Source of the DNA: Lacinutrix sp. 5H-3-7-4
GTDB lineage: Bacteria; Bacteroidota; Bacteroidia; Flavobacteriales; Flavobacteriaceae
DNA length: 64,000 nt
Assembly (NCBI RefSeq): GCF_000211855.2
Contig: NC_015638.1
Location: 1,364,001-1,428,000 of the forward strand
Direction of reading: 5' to 3'
In this document: positions 46,611 to 55,123 of the stretch, in pieces
Position numbering within the stretch: the stretch's first letter is position 1
Layout: the number at the start of each line of letters is the position of its first letter
Notes under the pieces: model-generated
What the model saw: only the letters and a program-made list of their open reading frames with translations
What the model was told of the DNA's origin: nothing
Databases searched by the model: none
Made by a program: the position numbers and the translations under genes

Positions 46611-48521
46611 ATGAAACACATAAAACTAATAATAACACTAGTCATCCTAAGTTGCTTTAGTGTGACAGCACAAACCAAGGCAACCAAATCAGCCGACAAG
46701 CATTTTTCAAAATTAGAATTCGTAGAAGCCATAGAAGACTACGAAAAACTAATAGAAAAAGGCGAAGGTGATGCATACATTTATGGACAATTAGCCATTG
46801 CTAATTATAACATATTTAATACTGTTGAAGCCGAGAAATGGTTTGCAAAAGCATTAGAAACCAATCAGGAACCAGAAATGGTTTTCAAGTATTCTGAAAT
46901 GCTAAAAGCTAACGGTAAGTACGAAGCCTCAAATGCACAAATGAAAACATTTGCCTCTATGCGTCCCGGAGACGATAGATCTGTAATGTTTATGGCTAAC
47001 CCAGATTACCTTCCAAAGATTTTAGACAGAGGTAAGAAATTTAATGTTCAAAACATGGATATTAACTCTGCTGTATCAGATTTTGGAGGTACTATGCAAG
47101 ACGGTAAACTATACATTACAACAGCAAGAAATGGAGCTAGAAAAAAGTATGGTTGGAACGAGCAACCATTTTTAGATATTTACGAATTTACTTTAGCCGA
47201 AGATGGTACTTACCAAGGTGAGACTATGGTAGAAGATAAAATTAACACTAAATATCACGAAGGCGTTGTTTCTTTTTCACCAGACGGAAAAACAATGTAT
47301 TTTTCAAGAGAAAGTTTCTTTGAAAACATTTACGAAAAAGACTCACTATCAAACACAAAATACAGTGTATTACACTTATTTAAAGCCACAAAAGGAAGTG
47401 ATGGATTCTCTAACATAGAAGCCTTACCAATAAACAGCCGTAACTACTCAATAAAAAACCCAAGTGTAAGTCCAGACGGAAGTACAATATACTTTGCCAG
47501 CGATATGCCAGGAGGATTTGGAAAGTTTGATATCTATAAAGCAAGTATAGATGAAAACGGTCAAGTAGGAGCTCCAGTAAATATGGGACAAAAAGTAAAC
47601 ACAGAAGGACATGAAATGTTCCCGTTTATTAGTGATAACAACACACTTTACTTCTCTTCAATAGGACACTTAGGACTTGGAGGAATGGATGTATTTTACA
47701 CCAAAGAAATAGACGGTAAAATGGCACCAGTACGTAATGTAGGTATACCAGTAAACTCAAATGGAGATGATTTTGCTTTCCACATTAACGAAGAAACAGG
47801 AGAAGGTTTTGTCTCTTCAAACAGAGAAGGCGGAAAAGGAGATGATGACATCTACCAAATTAAAAAAATACAACCATTATGTGATGTATTAATAGTAGCA
47901 ACAATAGTAGACAACAAAACCAAAGCACCAATAGCAGGAGCAAGCGCAAGCTTAGTAGATAGTAAGGGCAATGTATTATCTACAAAAACTACAAATGCCG
48001 AAGGTAAAGTAGAATACATTGTAGAATGTGATACAGATACAGAGCTACAAGTAACAATGCAAGACTACGAAAGTAATAAATTAGCCATTGCTGGAGACGA
48101 TGTAGAAGAAGTAGCAGTAGAATTAGCTTTAGACCCAATAGAGAAAATAATAGAAGTAGAAGAAGTAGTATTACGCCCAATTTACTTTGATTACGATAAA
48201 TCTAACATCACAGCAAAAGCAGCATTTGAATTAGATAACTTAGTACAAGTAATGAATAAATACCCAGATATGGTTATTTACGCGACATCTCACACAGATA
48301 TAAGAGCATCAAACAAATATAATGATGCATTATCAGACCGAAGAGCTAAAACAACAGTACAATACATTATATCAAAAGGTATAGACGCTACAAGAATCTC
48401 TGGAGCAGGAAAAGGAGAAAGAGAATTAGCAGTAGACTGTGGTACTAATTGTACTGAAGAGCAACACCAATTAAACCGTAGAAGTGAGTTTAAAATTTTA
48501 AGTGGTGGACCTAAAAAATAA
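46611..48521 (+). CDS. PorE-like OmpA family envelope protein
   Basis: The start at 46611 (MKHIKLIITLVILSCFSVTAQ) gives a signal peptide and avoids overlap with the porP-like gene; the longer frame from 46509 is unlikely. The 636-residue protein has TPR-like helices (about 25-125), PD40 propeller repeats (about 150-430; VVSFSPDGKTMYFSR, PSVSPDGSTIYFASD), a carboxypeptidase-regulatory-like domain (about 430-505) and a C-terminal OmpA domain (about 525-630) with the peptidoglycan-binding segment SDRRAKTTVQYI. This order matches PorE of the T9SS. Last gene of the module. Confidence 0.9.
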   Translation: MKHIKLIITLVILSCFSVTAQTKATKSADKHFSKLEFVEAIEDYEKLIEKGEGDAYIYGQLAIANYNIFNTVEAEKWFAKALETNQEPEMVFKYSEMLKANGKYEASNAQMKTFASMRPGDDRSVMFMANPDYLPKILDRGKKFNVQNMDINSAVSDFGGTMQDGKLYITTARNGARKKYGWNEQPFLDIYEFTLAEDGTYQGETMVEDKINTKYHEGVVSFSPDGKTMYFSRESFFENIYEKDSLSNTKYSVLHLFKATKGSDGFSNIEALPINSRNYSIKNPSVSPDGSTIYFASDMPGGFGKFDIYKASIDENGQVGAPVNMGQKVNTEGHEMFPFISDNNTLYFSSIGHLGLGGMDVFYTKEIDGKMAPVRNVGIPVNSNGDDFAFHINEETGEGFVSSNREGGKGDDDIYQIKKIQPLCDVLIVATIVDNKTKAPIAGASASLVDSKGNVLSTKTTNAEGKVEYIVECDTDTELQVTMQDYESNKLAIAGDDVEEVAVELALDPIEKIIEVEEVVLRPIYFDYDKSNITAKAAFELDNLVQVMNKYPDMVIYATSHTDIRASNKYNDALSDRRAKTTVQYIISKGIDATRISGAGKGERELAVDCGTNCTEEQHQLNRRSEFKILSGGPKK

Positions 48522-48587
48522 CAATATAAACCACTAGAAAAAACATGCAATAACTAACTAAACTTGCAATAATTACCTAGTAAAAAC

Positions 48588-48619
48588 AAAAAAGCCGCAA
48601 CTTACGTTGCGGCTTTTTT
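48588..48619. terminator. Bidirectional terminator between the adhesin module and rng
   Basis: AAAAAAGCCGCAA (48588-48600) and TTGCGGCTTTTTT (48607-48619) form a perfect 13-bp stem with a 6-base loop. It ends both convergent transcripts. Confidence 0.92.
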
Positions 48620-48621
48620 AA

Positions 48622-50166
48622 TTATTTAATTTCGTTACCATTTTTATCAAAAAAATGATATTCTAAATATGTGTAAGCATCTCTAGGTTGAATTTTGACC
48701 CATTTTTTATGTTCAAAAAACCATTTTGAACGAATAGATGGAAAACCTTTTGTTAGAAAGGCTGCTATAAAAGGGTGTGTGTTTAAAGTCACCTTTTTAA
48801 AGTCTTTTTTAAATAGTTGTTCAAGTTGTTGAGTAATTTTTTGTACCAATACAATTGGTGCTTCAACCTCTTCGCCACCATTACCATTAGGGTTTTCCTC
48901 TCTGGTTTTGATGTTCATTTCTGGCCTTACTCTTTGTCTTGTAATTTGAATCAATCCAAACTTACTTGGCGGTAATATTTTGTGTTTGGCTCTATCATCT
49001 TTCATTTCATCACGAAGATGATTGTAGAGTTTTTTTCTATTTTCAGCTTTATTTAAGTCTATAAAATCTACTACTATTATACCTCCCATATCACGGAGTC
49101 TTAGTTGTCTAGCGACTTCTGTTGCAGAGATTAAATTTACTTCTAAGGCTGTGTCTTCTTGTGAGTTAGATTTATTAGATCTATTTCCACTGTTTACATC
49201 AATAACATGTAGTGCTTCAGTATGTTCTATTACTAAATAGGCACCTTTTGCCATTGAAACCGTTTTGCCAAAAGCGGTTTTTATTTGTCTTTCTACTCCA
49301 AATTTTTCAAAAATTGGAACGTTAGACTGATGTAGTTTGACTATTGATTCTTTTTTTGGTGCAATTTCTTGCACGTAATCTTTAATTTGAATGTAAAGCG
49401 CTTCGTCATCCACTACTATTCCTGTAAAAGTATCATTAAAAATATCTCTTAATATAGAAGAGGCTTTATTTAATTCTCCTAATACTTTAGTAGGGTGATG
49501 TGCTTTATTCAATTTTTTACACATTGCGGTCCAACGACCAAGCAAATTTTGTAAATCTTTGTCTAATTCGGCTACTTTTTTGCCTTCGGCTACCGTGCGT
49601 ACAATAACTCCAAAACCTTTTGGAGTTATGCTTTTAACCAAACGTTTAAGTCTGTCTTTTTCTGCTCTGTCTTCTATTTTTTGAGAAATAGAAATCCGAT
49701 CACTAAAAGGAACTAAAACAATATATCTACCGGCAATAGAAAGCTCAGAGCTTATTCTAGGACCTTTGGTAGATATTGGTTCTTTTACAATTTGTACTAG
49801 CATCGATTGATTTGATTTTAAGACGTTGTTTATTTTACCGTCTTTATCAATATCTTTTTCAAATGGGAATTCTTTTAAAGAAAAGTCATTTAATTTACCT
49901 GTGCTTACACTTTTTGTGAACTTTAAAAGAGAAGATATTTTTGGGCCTAAATCATGATAATGCAAAAAAGCATCTTTTTCATAACCTACATTTACAAATG
50001 CAGCATTAAGTCCAGGAACAGCTTTACGTATTTTGGCTATAAACACATCGCCAACAGCAAAGTTGTTACTATCTTCATCCTTATGTAATTCAATTAGTTT
50101 TCCATCTTTTAATAAGGCAAAATCAACACCGTCTGAATTAGATCTAATAATCAATTCTTTGTTCAT
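48622..50166 (-). CDS. rng: Ribonuclease E/G family endoribonuclease
   Basis: 514 residues, RNase G-sized. It cleaves single-stranded RNA in rRNA maturation and mRNA decay. An S1 domain lies at about 38-130. The catalytic acids are in HVIDVNSGNRSN and GGIIVVDFIDLNKAENRK. The zinc-link motif CPxCxG of enterobacterial RNase E/G is absent: residues about 425-445 (REENPNGNGGEE) have no Cys, so dimerisation must differ. It is the last gene after hup and the 30-residue basic protein, with a structured 240-base gap before it. Confidence 0.93.
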   Translation of the reverse strand: MNKELIIRSNSDGVDFALLKDGKLIELHKDEDSNNFAVGDVFIAKIRKAVPGLNAAFVNVGYEKDAFLHYHDLGPKISSLLKFTKSVSTGKLNDFSLKEFPFEKDIDKDGKINNVLKSNQSMLVQIVKEPISTKGPRISSELSIAGRYIVLVPFSDRISISQKIEDRAEKDRLKRLVKSITPKGFGVIVRTVAEGKKVAELDKDLQNLLGRWTAMCKKLNKAHHPTKVLGELNKASSILRDIFNDTFTGIVVDDEALYIQIKDYVQEIAPKKESIVKLHQSNVPIFEKFGVERQIKTAFGKTVSMAKGAYLVIEHTEALHVIDVNSGNRSNKSNSQEDTALEVNLISATEVARQLRLRDMGGIIVVDFIDLNKAENRKKLYNHLRDEMKDDRAKHKILPPSKFGLIQITRQRVRPEMNIKTREENPNGNGGEEVEAPIVLVQKITQQLEQLFKKDFKKVTLNTHPFIAAFLTKGFPSIRSKWFFEHKKWVKIQPRDAYTYLEYHFFDKNGNEIK

Positions 50167-50177
50167 ACTGTTAATTT

Positions 50178-50346
50178 TAATCCATTATTCTATAATAGAA
50201 TAACAGATGGATTATACTTTTTTTGCCTGATAGATATTACCAGGCAATAATGCCTTAAATATATTAAGGCATTCACAGGATTTTTATAAAAAAAATCCGA
50301 AGAACTTAACTAACACTCAAGGTTATAAGTGTTATTTATTAAGTTC
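50178..50346 (-). promoter_or_regulatory. Hairpin-rich leader upstream of rng
   Basis: Four paired elements lie between the upstream terminator-like hairpin and the rng ATG: TAATCCA/TGGATTA flanking a 9-bp TTATTCTAT/ATAGAATAA stem (50178-50214); GCCTG/CAGGC (50225-50245); a perfect 10-bp AATGCCTTAA/TTAAGGCATT stem (50249-50273); and GAACTTAA/TTAAGTTC enclosing ACACT/AGTGT (50302-50346). No open reading frame is present. The first hairpin ends 11 bases from the start codon. Confidence 0.6.
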
Positions 50347-50376
50347 GTTTTCAAAGAACATTGTTTTTAATAAACC

Positions 50377-50403
50377 AAAAAAGTAGTTATATAACTACTT
50401 TTT
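50377..50403 (-). terminator. Terminator-like hairpin after the small basic gene
   Basis: AAAAAGTAGTTAT and ATAACTACTTTTT form a near-perfect palindrome five bases beyond the stop of the gene at 50408-50500. On the minus strand it ends in TTTTTT, so it can stop or attenuate transcription before rng. Confidence 0.75.
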
Positions 50404-50407
50404 GGAA

Positions 50408-50500
50408 TTATTTTTTCTTTTTGTGACGATTAGCGCGTCTTCTTTTCTTGCGCTTGTGCGTTGCAACCTTGTGTCTTTTTCTTTTTTTACCACTTGGCAT
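50408..50500 (-). CDS. 30-residue Lys/Arg-rich protein, probably ribosome-associated
   Basis: A 30-codon gene, too short for usual gene finding. The product (starting MPSGKKRKRHKVATHKRKKR) has 20 Lys or Arg residues and no acidic residue. The same short basic protein is, as I recall, conserved in Bacteroidota between HU and RNase G genes and is often labelled a THX-like small ribosomal protein. RNA or ribosome binding is inferred from the charge and neighbours. It lies 42 bases after hup and is followed by a terminator-like hairpin. Confidence 0.75.
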   Translation of the reverse strand: MPSGKKRKRHKVATHKRKKRRRANRHKKKK

Positions 50501-50542
50501 AAGATCTTTGGGTTTTAAATTAATAATTCGTTTATGTTATAA

Positions 50543-50833
50543 TTACTTTACGTCAACATTAGTTTTTACACCTTCTACAAATACTTTTGCAGGTTTAAAT
50601 GCTGGTATATTGTGTGCTGGAATTTTAATAGTTGTATTTTTTGAAATATTTCTACCAGTTTTCTCAGCTCTAGTTTTTATTATGAAGCTACCAAATCCTC
50701 TTAGGTAAACATTATCGCCAGCTTCTAAAGATGTTTTTACTTCTTCCATGAATGTCTCAACAGTCGCCTGTACATCTCCTTTTTCGATTCCTAATTTCTC
50801 AGAAATTTTTGCTACTAAATCAGCTTTAGTCAT
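50543..50833 (-). CDS. hup: HU family DNA-binding protein
   Basis: 96 residues with the typical HU/IHF layout: N-terminal helices MTKADLVAKISEKLG, then the beta-arm with NVYLRGFGSFIIKTRAEKTGRNI and the signature KTRAEKTGRNISKN ... IPAHNIPAFKPAK. It bends and compacts DNA as a dimer. It is the first gene after a full consensus promoter, divergent from mutY. Confidence 0.95.
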   Translation of the reverse strand: MTKADLVAKISEKLGIEKGDVQATVETFMEEVKTSLEAGDNVYLRGFGSFIIKTRAEKTGRNISKNTTIKIPAHNIPAFKPAKVFVEGVKTNVDVK

Positions 50834-50874
50834 TTTCTTTTCTTATTTGCGTTATTAATTCTTTTAAGGGTGCG

Positions 50875-50907
50875 CAAATATAGGGATTTATTATTCAATA
50901 TTTCAAA
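50875..50907 (-). promoter_or_regulatory. Promoter of hup
   Basis: On the minus strand TATATTTG (plus 50875-50882) matches the -7 consensus, and TTTG (plus 50904-50907) lies 21 bases upstream. The hup ATG follows about 42 bases after the -7 box. Confidence 0.65.
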
Positions 50908-50940
50908 CCTAATTCATTAAAATTTAATGCTATAAACATT

Positions 50941-50948
50941 TACATTTG
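50941..50948 (+). promoter_or_regulatory. -7 promoter element of mutY
   Basis: TACATTTG matches TAnnTTTG and lies 21 bases before the mutY ATG at 50970. No clear -33 element is seen. Confidence 0.5.
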
Positions 50949-50969
50949 TAAGCGAATGTTATTATTTAA

Positions 50970-52010
50970 ATGAATTTTACAAAAAAATTAACAGACTGGT
51001 ACTTAGTTAGTAAACGAGATTTGCCTTGGAGAAATACTACAAATCCTTATTATATTTGGCTTTCAGAAATTATTCTTCAGCAAACACAAGTTAATCAAGG
51101 CCTTCCTTATTACAACGCATTTACCTCTACTTTTCCTACTGTTTTTGATTTAGCAAACGCAAATGAAACTCAAGTGTTAAAGTTATGGCAAGGACTTGGT
51201 TATTACTCACGGGCTAGAAATTTACATGCTTCTGCAAAGTACATAGTGAATGAGCTAAACGGAGAGTTTCCTAATACGTTTTCAGAAATTATTAAACTTA
51301 AAGGAGTAGGTGATTATACCGCAAGTGCAATTGCGTCTATTTGTTTTAATAAAGTTACCGCTGTTGTAGATGGTAATGTATATAGAACATTAGCCAGGCT
51401 TTATGATATAGACACACCTATTAATACAGGTAAAGGTTTTAAAGTGTTTAAAGCCTTAGCTCAAGAATTAATAGATAAAAAAAATCCTGCTACCTTTAAC
51501 CAAGCAATAATGGAATTTGGAGCAAGACAGTGTAAACCTAAAAGTCCAGACTGCACGGTCTGTCCTTTTAATAATAGTTGTCTAGCTTTAAAGAAAAATA
51601 AAATTGAACAATTACCTGTAAAGGTAAAAGCCGCTAAAGTCAAGAAAAAGCATTTTAATTTTGTTGTAATTATCTCTAAAGACAATAGAACATTATTAGA
51701 GCAGCGTAAAGGGAAAGGTATTTGGCAAAACCTATACCAATTTCCATTAATTGAAACGCCAAAAGAAATAGATATAGAAGGTATAGAGATAGAACTTCAA
51801 AACTTTACTAAACTTAAGGAAAAAGTTTATAGTGTAAGTTTGTATAATGAAACGCCCATAGTACATAAATTGTCTCATCAACATTTATTTACAAAGTTCT
51901 GGATTGTAACTTTAAATGAAAACTTACCTAAAGGAATAGCAACAAAAGAGATTCACGATTTTCCTGTACCTATATTAATAGGAAATTTTATTGAAAGTTT
52001 TAATTTTTAG
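50970..52010 (+). CDS. mutY: A/G-specific adenine glycosylase
   Basis: 346 residues. It removes adenine mispaired with 8-oxoguanine. The catalytic Glu33 is in LSEIILQQTQ; the helix-hairpin-helix LKGVGDYTASAIASI (about 110-124) is followed by catalytic Asp134 in VVDGNVYR. The [4Fe-4S] cluster ligands are Cys188, Cys195, Cys198 and Cys204. The C-terminal 120 residues are the NUDIX-like 8-oxoG recognition domain. It heads the mutY, ssb, gldE, gldD run, though ssb has its own promoter element. Confidence 0.95.
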   Translation: MNFTKKLTDWYLVSKRDLPWRNTTNPYYIWLSEIILQQTQVNQGLPYYNAFTSTFPTVFDLANANETQVLKLWQGLGYYSRARNLHASAKYIVNELNGEFPNTFSEIIKLKGVGDYTASAIASICFNKVTAVVDGNVYRTLARLYDIDTPINTGKGFKVFKALAQELIDKKNPATFNQAIMEFGARQCKPKSPDCTVCPFNNSCLALKKNKIEQLPVKVKAAKVKKKHFNFVVIISKDNRTLLEQRKGKGIWQNLYQFPLIETPKEIDIEGIEIELQNFTKLKEKVYSVSLYNETPIVHKLSHQHLFTKFWIVTLNENLPKGIATKEIHDFPVPILIGNFIESFNF

Positions 52011-52072
52011 ACTTTTAAAGTGAAATAGTTTTCTTTTTTTATTAAATTTAAGATTATCAATTGCTAAAAATG

Positions 52073-52080
52073 TAATTTTG
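52073..52080 (+). promoter_or_regulatory. -7 promoter element of ssb
   Basis: TAATTTTG matches TAnnTTTG and lies 22 bases before the ssb ATG at 52103. Confidence 0.5.
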
Positions 52081-52102
52081 TTATTACAATTAAATAAAAA
52101 AT

Positions 52103-52540
52103 ATGTCAGGAACATTAAATAAAGTTATGCTAATTGGGCATTTGGGAGATGAAGTAAAGATGCATTATTTTGAAGGTGGTGGATGTGTTGGCCGTTTTCC
52201 GTTGGCAACAAACGAAACCTATACAAATAAGTCTACTAACGAGCGTGTAACAAATACCGAATGGCATAATATTGTATTAAGAAATAAAGCGGCCGAAATT
52301 TGTGAAAAATACTTAAGCAAAGGCGATAAAGTATATATAGAAGGCCGTTTAAAAACTAGAAAGTGGCAAGATGAGTCTGGAAACGATCGTTACAGTACAG
52401 AAATTCAAGCTAACGAATTTACTTTTTTAACAACAAAAAAAGAAAGTGAAGCAGCAAGTGCAAATGCACAAGCCAAACCAGAAGTAGCCAAACCAACAAC
52501 TCCAGGTAAAGCGGCAAGTGATGACGATTTACCTTTTTAA
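52103..52540 (+). CDS. ssb: Single-stranded DNA-binding protein
   Basis: 145 residues. An OB-fold occupies about residues 1-108, opening SGTLNKVMLIGHLGDEVKMH and containing EWHNIVLRNKAAE. A flexible Ala/Pro/Lys-rich tail leads to the acidic tip DDDLPF, the conserved protein-interaction end of bacterial SSB. It is a tetramer in other bacteria. It is followed 27 bases later by gldE. Confidence 0.95.
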   Translation: MSGTLNKVMLIGHLGDEVKMHYFEGGGCVGRFPLATNETYTNKSTNERVTNTEWHNIVLRNKAAEICEKYLSKGDKVYIEGRLKTRKWQDESGNDRYSTEIQANEFTFLTTKKESEAASANAQAKPEVAKPTTPGKAASDDDLPF

Positions 52541-52567
52541 TTTAAATTTTAACTAAAACACACACAT

Positions 52568-53872
52568 TTGGATCCGGAACCCACGTCCATAATTATATTA
52601 TTTACCTCATTCGATTATTCGGTTATACCTAGCTTTATAGCATTATTTGTTTTGCTTTTTTGCTCAGCATTAATCTCTGGAGCAGAAGTTGCACTGTTTT
52701 CTTTAACTAGAGCACATTTAGAAACCGAAGAAAATAACACGCCTAAAGCCTTACAAATAATAACTAAGCTTTTAGAAAAACCTAAAAAGCTATTGGCAAC
52801 TATATTAGTTGCTAATAATTTTATAAATATTGCAATAGTAATTCTCTTTGCATATTTAGGTGATTTTATGTTTGGTAGCGTTACAAACGAAATTTTAAAA
52901 TTTGTTCTAGAAGTTGTTGTAGTAACTTTTTTAATATTATTATTTGGTGAAATATTACCAAAGGTTTATGCAAGTAGAAATAGCTTAAAATTTGCTTCAT
53001 TTATGGCATATCCATTAAGTATTTTAGACTTTGTTTTTTCGCCATTAAGTGTACCAATGAGAGCAATAACTTTAGGAATTCACAACAAATTAGGAAAACA
53101 AAAATCAAATATAAGTGTAGACCAATTATCACAAGCATTAGAGCTTACAAGTGAAGACGACACAACACAAGAAGAGCAAAAAATATTAAAAGGAATTGTT
53201 TCGTTTGGTAATACAGATACTAAACAGGTTATGCGACCACGTTTAGATATTTTTGCGCTTAATATAACGCAAACTTATGCAGAGATTTTACCAGAGTTAA
53301 TTACCAATGGCTTTTCTAGAATACCAGTTTACGAAGATAATGTAGATAATATTAAAGGTATTTTATATGTAAAAGATTTGTTGCCACATATAGAAAAAGA
53401 TGATTTTAAATGGACAAGCCTTTTACGAGATCCTTTTTTCGTTCCAGAAAATAAAAAGCTAGACGATTTAATGGCAGAGTTTCAAGAAAAAAAAGTGCAT
53501 TTGGCAGTTGTAGTAGATGAGTATGGTGGGACTTCTGGCCTAGTATCTTTAGAAGATATTATTGAAGAAATAGTAGGAGATATAAGCGATGAGTTTGATG
53601 ATGAAGATGTGCATTATTCTAAATTAGATGAAAAAAACTATGTGTTTGAAGGAAAAACAACCTTAAAGGATTTTTATAAAATTTTAAAATTAGACGAAGA
53701 CACTGTTTTTGAAGATAATAAAGGTGAAGCCGAAACTATAGCAGGATTTATTTTAGAAATATCAGGAAGTTTTCCAAGACAAGGCGGAAAAATAAAATTT
53801 GAGAATTATATTTTTACAATTGAAGCACTTGACAAAAAAAGAATAAAACGCGTAAAAATAACGTTACCATAA
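52568..53872 (+). CDS. gldE: Gliding motility-associated protein GldE
   Basis: 434 residues with a TTG start (MDPEPTSIIIL), matching where GldE begins in related bacteria. Four membrane segments form a CNNM/DUF21 domain (about 15-180), then paired CBS domains (about 210-335; RPRLDIFAL, DEYGGTSGLVSLEDIIEE) and a C-terminal CorC/HlyC transporter-associated domain (about 350-434). GldE is an inner-membrane protein linked to GldD and to gliding/T9SS function. It begins 27 bases after ssb. Confidence 0.93.
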   Translation: MDPEPTSIIILFTSFDYSVIPSFIALFVLLFCSALISGAEVALFSLTRAHLETEENNTPKALQIITKLLEKPKKLLATILVANNFINIAIVILFAYLGDFMFGSVTNEILKFVLEVVVVTFLILLFGEILPKVYASRNSLKFASFMAYPLSILDFVFSPLSVPMRAITLGIHNKLGKQKSNISVDQLSQALELTSEDDTTQEEQKILKGIVSFGNTDTKQVMRPRLDIFALNITQTYAEILPELITNGFSRIPVYEDNVDNIKGILYVKDLLPHIEKDDFKWTSLLRDPFFVPENKKLDDLMAEFQEKKVHLAVVVDEYGGTSGLVSLEDIIEEIVGDISDEFDDEDVHYSKLDEKNYVFEGKTTLKDFYKILKLDEDTVFEDNKGEAETIAGFILEISGSFPRQGGKIKFENYIFTIEALDKKRIKRVKITLP

Positions 53873-53918
53873 AATATAATCACACTGAAAAAACAGCGTT
53901 CTGTTTTTAAAAATAATT

Positions 53919-54551
53919 ATGAAATTAAACCTCTTTTATATACTATTAATATTAGGAACAATAACAGCCTGTACAGAAGACCCAACACCAAAACCAAAAG
54001 GCTTCTTAGCACTAGAGTATCCTAATGCTGTTTATAAAACCGAAGATATTACTAAAATGCCTTTTACTTTTGATCGTAATGCATTAGGTAAAAATATTAG
54101 AACAAAAACATTAAAAGGAAAAACTGCTAGTTATGGTGTAAATATAGAATACCCTAATTTAAAAGGTACAATATATTTAACCTATAAAGCTGTAGAGCAA
54201 AGCCCAGAACATTTACAAACGTTTCTTCGCGATGCACAAAATTTCACACAAGAACATACGCAAAAAGCTGATGCAATAGAAGAGTTTGTTTACGAGAATC
54301 CAGAGCGTAAAGTTTACGGTATGTTTTACGATGTTGGCGGTAATGCAGCGTCACAATCGCAGTTTTATGTGACAGATAGTGTTAATCACTTTTTAACAGG
54401 TTCATTATATTTCTATGCTAAACCTAATTACGATTCTATTTTACCTGCAGCGCATTACCTACAAAAAGATATAAGACGTATAATGGAGAGTTTGCAGTGG
54501 AAGGAAAGCAACTATTTAAGCAAACCTAAAACAGTAGAAAAAAAATATTAA
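53919..54551 (+). CDS. gldD: Gliding motility lipoprotein GldD
   Basis: 210 residues with a lipoprotein signal (Cys18 in TITACTED). The mature sequence opens PKPKGFLALEYPNAVYK and contains TYKAVEQSPEHLQTFLRDAQ, YENPERKVYGMFYDVGGNAASQSQFYVTD in two blocks, and LYFYAKPNYDSILPA, all typical of GldD. It is required for gliding in Flavobacterium johnsoniae together with GldE. Last gene of the unit, 46 bases after gldE, with a terminator directly behind. Confidence 0.95.
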   Translation: MKLNLFYILLILGTITACTEDPTPKPKGFLALEYPNAVYKTEDITKMPFTFDRNALGKNIRTKTLKGKTASYGVNIEYPNLKGTIYLTYKAVEQSPEHLQTFLRDAQNFTQEHTQKADAIEEFVYENPERKVYGMFYDVGGNAASQSQFYVTDSVNHFLTGSLYFYAKPNYDSILPAAHYLQKDIRRIMESLQWKESNYLSKPKTVEKKY

Positions 54552-54557
54552 TTAAAT

Positions 54558-54591
54558 AAAAAAGCTTCCTCATATTTGAAGAAGCTTTTTT
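54558..54591. terminator. Bidirectional terminator between gldD and the heavy-metal-associated lipoprotein gene
   Basis: AAAAAAGCTTC (54558-54568) and GAAGCTTTTTT (54581-54591) form an 11-bp perfect stem with a 12-base loop. Confidence 0.9.
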
Positions 54592-54615
54592 GCTTTTTAT
54601 GTTTAGTAAAAGCTA

Positions 54616-55017
54616 TTATTCTTTAGAAAAAGCATCAACAGTTTTCATGTCTTTCACCTTGTAAGTATCTGCAACGTTAGTTACAGTTTCTTCTAAACTT
54701 TCTGGGTTTACTTTAGCTTCATCATACTCAACCATTGCTAATTCGCGTTCAAAATCAACTGATGCAAATTTTACACCTTCCATTTTAGCCATTTTCTTTT
54801 CAATTGTTTTAGCACAACCCATTGCGCAAGTCATACCTTCAATTTTAAATTCTGCTTTAGCATAAGTTGCATTAGGATCTAAAGCAGCTTTAGTTTCGGT
54901 TTTAGTAGTTTCTGTAGCAGTTTCAACCGTCATTACTTCTGGTTGCGCTTCATTTTTACAATTAAATGCTGTTAATGCTATAACCGCAATTAATACTAAG
55001 TGTTTTATATTTTTCAT
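54616..55017 (-). CDS. Heavy-metal-associated domain lipoprotein
   Basis: 133 residues with a lipoprotein signal (Cys20 in AFNCKNE). After a Thr/Glu-rich linker (about 28-50), a heavy-metal-associated ferredoxin-like domain covers about 55-125. Its metal site is GMTCAMGCA, with Cys64 and Cys68; the spacing is C-x3-C rather than the classic C-x2-C. Such lipoproteins probably bind copper or a similar ion in the periplasm. No efflux ATPase or metal regulator is adjacent. Divergent from the EamA transporter. Confidence 0.85.
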   Translation of the reverse strand: MKNIKHLVLIAVIALTAFNCKNEAQPEVMTVETATETTKTETKAALDPNATYAKAEFKIEGMTCAMGCAKTIEKKMAKMEGVKFASVDFERELAMVEYDEAKVNPESLEETVTNVADTYKVKDMKTVDAFSKE

Positions 55018-55123
55018 TTGGATAAATTATAATTATTAGAATATAGATTACAAAACTAATAATTATATCTATTTATTGCGTTAAAAATTCCATTTTTGCA
55101 TTTTCAAACTAACTTATTTGTCT

